A stretch of DNA of 64,000 bases, taken from assembly GCA_903813345.2 (NCBI GenBank), contig CAIIXF020000006.1, positions 37,351,936 through 37,415,935 of the forward strand, given 5' to 3'. Origin of the DNA: Owenia fusiformis. Taxonomy: Eukaryota; Annelida; Polychaeta; Sabellida; Oweniidae. Positions 59,501 through 64,000 of the stretch are shown here, in pieces. How positions within the stretch are numbered: position 1 is the first letter of the stretch; each line of letters starts with the position of its first letter. Position numbers and translations under genes: made by a program. The notes under the pieces were generated by a model. The model was not told where the DNA came from, ran no database searches, and saw nothing but the letters and a program-made list of their open reading frames with translations.

Positions 59501-60284
59501 ATTGGCACGGTGAGTTCACAGGTTTATTTTAGTTTGAAAGAGTGAAGACGAAGCTCTCTTTTAAGAAGTGAAGTCAAACGAATGCAAAGGGTAGTTACAA
59601 TTTTAAGGTAATATCACAATCTGTACAACTGCAAAAGCGCAGTGTAAAGTACTATATTGGGGTCCATTTTTGGAACTTTTGTACCTTATGATTTGATCGC
59701 AAGTCATTGTTTGTCAAAAAGTAGATGATGGTTTTCTTAGAACCAATGTCACAATCATAACAAAACCGAACCACTGTACCTCATTAAATGCATTAAATAT
59801 TAGTACCTGTTAATGAACAATATTATTCTGTCTAGATGGATCATTTAACCAGTTGGGGGTATTACATGTGAGCATATGGTCATGCTACTTCTGAATTGTT
59901 AATTGAATAACACAGTACCATAATGCAATATAGAGTAAATGGGACAATGGGACAACATAGAACTTTACATCATGTCTGGTATAAAAAAACACATTTCTAT
60001 CATGAGTGAGATTAGAAGGATAAGCTAGACTTCAAAGGAAACTGTATTCCAGGTTAGGATTAGGAGTTTCAGGACCCCCCCCCCCCCTTCTACTTCACTT
60101 CTTATGGGGGTAGTGAGATTTGCAGGGGACTGAAGCGAGACAACCTAACTTTACATATAAACTCGAAATTCAAGGGACATTTCATTGATGTAACCAATAT
60201 CCCATGAGAAGTGAATATAGCAATATAATCTTAACTCAGCTACAATTGAAAACTACAATAATGCAATTGTTAATAGGATATCAC

Positions 60285-60615
60285 CAGGCTCATAGCCCCC
60301 CCCCCCTCCGGCCAGAAAATCTTTCAAAATCATGCAGTTTTTGTCATTCTGAGCACTTTTTAAGTGATTTGGGCCACTTTTGGACCAAAATTGTCAAAAG
60401 TAAATCCCCTTGAATTTTTCAAAAAGTGAGCACTTTTTAAGTGATTTGGGCCACTTTTGGACCAAAATTGTCACAAGTAAATCCCCTTGAATTTTTTAAA
60501 AAGTGAGCACTTTTTAAGTGATTTGGGCCACTTTTGGACCATAATTGTCACAAGTAAATCCCCTTGAATTTTTCAAAAAGTGACCCCCCCTTGGCAAATC
60601 CTGGCTACGGGCCTG
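60285..60615. mobile_element. hAT-type MITE with internal triplication
   Basis: Right end CCTGGCTACGGGCCTG is intact; left end is drifted (CAGGCTCATAGCC). Inside, a unit of about 77 bp ('gagcactttttaagtgattt' ... 'agtaaatccccttgaa') occurs three times (about 60350, 60426, 60504), making this copy longer than the 186-bp form. No target duplication is seen. Confidence 0.75.
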
Positions 60616-60724
60616 GCTACATCCCACCCATTGTGTTTATTAACCCTATATTTTCTAATTGTAAAAGCTTTGTTGACACTGAATGTTTTATTTTTCAGTC
60701 TGATTAATCATCAACAGTATGAAA

Positions 60725-60940
60725 AACTTTAACCCCTTGAATTCCCAGAGTGACAGTGAGAAGATCATTAACCCTTGAATTCCAAGAGTGACAGTGAGAA
60801 GATCATTAACCCTTGAATTCCCAGAGTGATCGTGAGAAGATCATTAACACCTTGAATTCCAAGAGTGACCGTGAGAAGATCATTAACCGTTGAATTCCCA
60901 GAGTGACAGTGAGAAGATCATTCATCCCTTGAATTCCCAG
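60725..60940. repeat. About 37-bp tandem repeat
   Basis: About six copies of 'cccttgaattcccagagtga' plus 'cagtgagaagatcatta', with small changes. It ends where a partial hAT-type MITE copy begins. Confidence 0.85.
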
Positions 60941-60944
60941 AGTG

Positions 60945-61094
60945 AAAAACTCCAGGGGGGTCATTTTTGACAATTTTAGTCCAAAAATGGCCAAAATCAC
61001 TAAAAAGGTGCTCAGAATGGTGAAAAACTGCATGGTTTTGATAGAATTTTTGGCCAGCGGGAAAACCATCAAACCCACTGGCTACAGGTCTGAA
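60945..61094. mobile_element. Partial hAT-type MITE
   Basis: Interior and right end of the same MITE family ('gtccaaaaatggccaaaatc', 'ctggctacaggtctg'); the left terminal repeat is missing. Confidence 0.65.
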
Positions 61095-62309
61095 AGTAAT
61101 GGGTGTTATATACCATCTGTTCACATGCAGTCCAAAAACAATGGACCACTTTCACCACAATAGCACCTTTAATTACCATGGAAATTAATACAGAATTCTT
61201 GCTATTGTTACCAATGTGGCATTAATCTAAATCATAATAGATTTAGTAATGGAATTATAAATGTAGTATTGCCCTAAGACATAGCCAAGATTTGCCAAAA
61301 GGGATTTCTTTGTTTTACAAGAGGATTTGTATAAATTTCATTCTTGATCTATCAAGGTATTACCGAAGGGGGGGGGGGGGGTATTAAATATGGCTATTAA
61401 AAGGAATACACTGATTAACCAGTATGATCAATTTCTGCATGATAAAGTTTTTGAAATTCTCTCTCAAAGCAGCATTGAATTATCCCCCATTTCAATTCGT
61501 TGCATTTACACAAACATACATGTTTTATTATATTCTTCTACTTTAAAGATATCTTAAGCTTAAATGTCAAAGGAAAATCACCAAATCAAAAACTGTAAAG
61601 AAACCTGGCAAGAAAAGCAAACTCATTTGTTCATTTATTGTTAATTAATACAGAGCAATATTGCGTCTCAATCCACTAATCAATTGCTTTGTCTCTTTAA
61701 CCAATACCTCCCAGCATGCAAGAGCGATATCGGCTGGTTGAAACATCAATTTCTGGTGCTTCAATAACATGCAACTTGTGACCATTATTATATGCAGCAT
61801 GAAGAAGATTTTTATTGTCTTTCTTTAACTTTACCCTTAGCTATTTTAATGCGTTAATCTTCTAAATCCCAAAAATATCTATGTCTGTAATAACCTCTAA
61901 CCAAAGCAAGAGATTATACCTAAATAAGGTATCAGGCATATTTGAAAACAATTACTATTTTGGGTAATATTCTTGATGGCAAAATATGTTGTAAAAAGAA
62001 TTTAACTCTAAATATAGGATTATATCATTCATGCATTTTATATTTAACAACTGAAAACAATCAACCAATTTCAATGAGTATATATAGTATAACACCCAAT
62101 AAAAACATGGAAATCTATTTGATGTTTTAACAATTCATTTCTACAAGCAGTAACTCTAAATATCAATAAAATATGAAAAAGAGATTTACCAACAAATAAT
62201 TCCGGATTAGCTGTGAATATAAACCAAATATTGGTAACTAAATATATAAAATTTAAATCCTTGAATTTCAAGAAATCTCTTAATTGTTAAACTTTTGTAA
62301 AATTCCTAC
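61095..62309. other. No gene seen
   Basis: AT-rich, with a G homopolymer at about 61370-61382. Nothing else recognised. Confidence 0.45.
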
Positions 62310-62600
62310 CTGCTGCTCTGTAGAGTGTAGAAGAATTCTAATTTTGAATTCCTTTACAAAGTCTCGTTAAATTCTTGCATACATAAGATTGCGTGTTCAC
62401 ACGGGTAAACTCCAAATATTTGTCCTTTAATCAATACCATGCTTAAGTTGCTTCTTTTTTGTCGAAATGCCATATCAAACACAACGGAGCAATCACATTT
62501 GGAATCTTTGTTTAATTAAGGTCATGTGACCAATATGCAAATGAGGTACCTATTGATTGATTAGTCTCGACGCGTGCACATGTGCATAGGACAATACTCT
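62310..62600 (-). promoter_or_regulatory. Possible 5' noncoding exon and promoter
   Basis: On the minus strand an exon-like stretch ends with 'CAGAGCAGCAG' and a donor GTAGGA (62309-62304). Upstream (higher coordinates) are 'GGTCACATGACC', an octamer ATTTGCAT and CCAAT-like words near 62520-62545. This could be the first exon of the ankyrin-kinase gene, which needs a noncoding exon above 53455. It is a guess from local signals only. Confidence 0.25.
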
Positions 62601-63059
62601 GTGGATACTATTCCATATTATAACATTGATTCACAGAGGTTTAATAATTAATGAAAGTTGAAATAATCTCACATTAAACTCTGAAAGGGGAAAAATTAGT
62701 TAACAATCAATTTGTTTTTATCTGTATATAATATAAATTATGGGAGTTTAATTGTTAGATTGTATGACAATATTTCACAACTGTCACAGTATTCTTAAGC
62801 CCTACTACACATTGAAAAAATGCAATATTTTCCAATAAGAAGATTTTCTAATTTAGGACACATCTGGAAAAATATGTCAGAAAATGGCAACTGCAACCAT
62901 GATTAGAAATTATCAAACTATAAAACCGAAATCATCAACTTTTATTCACTTTTATTTTAATTCATATTTTAAAAAATATAAATGTAATTGTGTTTTGTAT
63001 GAAGATCTCAGATTGTGTTCTAAAGCTAGCAGACCTGATAAAGAGTACTCGCTATACAT

Positions 63060-63510
63060 ACGTATGACAAATCATCTTCACTATGGTAACACATCATCTT
63101 CACTATGGCAACACTTCATCAAACCATCTTTGATAACACTTTATCAACCCATTCTAATGACACTTTATCAAACCATCTTCACTATGGTGACATTTCATCA
63201 ACCATCATCACTATGGTAACACTTTATCAACCCATTCTAATGACACTTTATCAAACCATCTTCACTAGGGTGACACTTTATCAAACCATCTTCACTAGGG
63301 TGACACTTCATCAAACCATCTTCACTGTGGTGACACTTCATCAAACCATCTTCATTACAGTGACACTTCATAAAACAATCTTCACCAGGGAGACACTTCA
63401 TCAACCATCTCCACTATGGTAACATTTCATCAAACCATCTTCACTATGGTGACACTTAATCAAACATCTTCACTATGGTAACATTTCACCAAACCATTGT
63501 AACTATGGTG
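63060..63510. repeat. About 30-bp tandem repeat
   Basis: About fifteen loose copies of 'ggtgacacttcatcaaacca' plus 'tcttcacta'. Open frames of 105-111 codons across it (rich in His, Thr, Leu) follow from the repeat and are not taken as genes. Confidence 0.85.
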
Positions 63511-64000
63511 ATGCTTCATCTTTTCAATACTTATCACATATTTCTGTTTTGTTAGCAAAGACTAAGAAGAAACGAGATGAATAACCTTTGAAAAAGTTCA
63601 ATTTTCCTGAATGTTAACTCGGCTCTGACCGCAACGGGATCAGATGATATTATTTAGCATGCCTTAGACTATCCTCCGTTTAAATCCTGAAATATCTTCT
63701 CCGATTGAATACATGTCAAGTTTTGCAAAATGAACTTATCATGCAATTTAGGATTAAAAACACTTGTGTACATTTGTGCACAAATCAATATCAAAGGAAT
63801 ACTGTTGATTTCTATCTTTAAGAATACCTTGAAAATTAGAATTAAATGAAACATTTGAAAATAAACACAATTCTCTACAGTACATGTATATAAGAAAGTC
63901 TTGATATTAAAAGCAAACAACCAGCATTTGTGTATTATATTTATCAATTACTTCGTCACTGATAGCTTAACCATGCTATAAACCTATCAAATAAAATAGA

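Noticed and set aside
63105-63422. 105-codon open frame rich in His, Thr and Leu
   Set aside because: It lies within a degenerate 30-bp tandem repeat, which keeps the frame open.

Overview
This is animal nuclear DNA, almost certainly from a marine invertebrate. Coding sequence is split into short exons with GT/AG borders in AT-rich introns. The introns are packed with small DNA transposons, pearl-like repeats with ACGG microsatellites, and several minisatellites. The phylum cannot be fixed from the sequence. The pearl-like repeats recall bivalve molluscs, and the SCAN-type gag recalls deuterostome Gmr1-type retrotransposons. There are no prokaryotic features.

Layout: (1) 2523-18261, minus strand: Greatwall kinase (MASTL). 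Ten exons can be read (906 codons, phase kept throughout); the last exons, with the C-terminal part of the kinase domain, lie beyond the left edge. Its introns hold a 1-kb foldback element, a TTAA-flanked element and a very young 5.4-kb LTR retrotransposon with identical LTRs. (2) 18840-22953, plus strand: SURF6, four exons, 349 aa, head to head with MASTL across a 578-bp interval. (3) 23-31.9 kb: mostly repeats, including a 5'-truncated, frameshifted non-LTR retrotransposon, a tRNA-derived SINE and a 50-bp minisatellite. (4) 31941-53430, minus strand: a 21-exon gene for a 2180-aa protein with ankyrin repeats at the N-terminus, a very long charged low-complexity linker and a C-terminal kinase of the MAP3K19 (YSK4) type. 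All 21 exons join in phase to a multiple of three. Inside its longest intron, on the opposite strand, sits an intronless TRIM gene (RING, B-boxes, coiled coil, NHL), 46333-48318. (5) 53.5-64 kb: no confident protein gene. It contains nested transposons, an 87-bp minisatellite that is open in two frames, a candidate CRE/TATA promoter near 59.45 kb and other tandem repeats.

The most unusual structure is at 48831-50495. About 19 copies of an exact 88-bp unit each carry 75 nt of an ankyrin exon plus its 5' splice site, so one exon is followed by a ladder of identical splice donors. Reading past the first donor meets an immediate in-frame stop. Several small transposons also show exact target-site duplications, which lets their borders be placed to the base.
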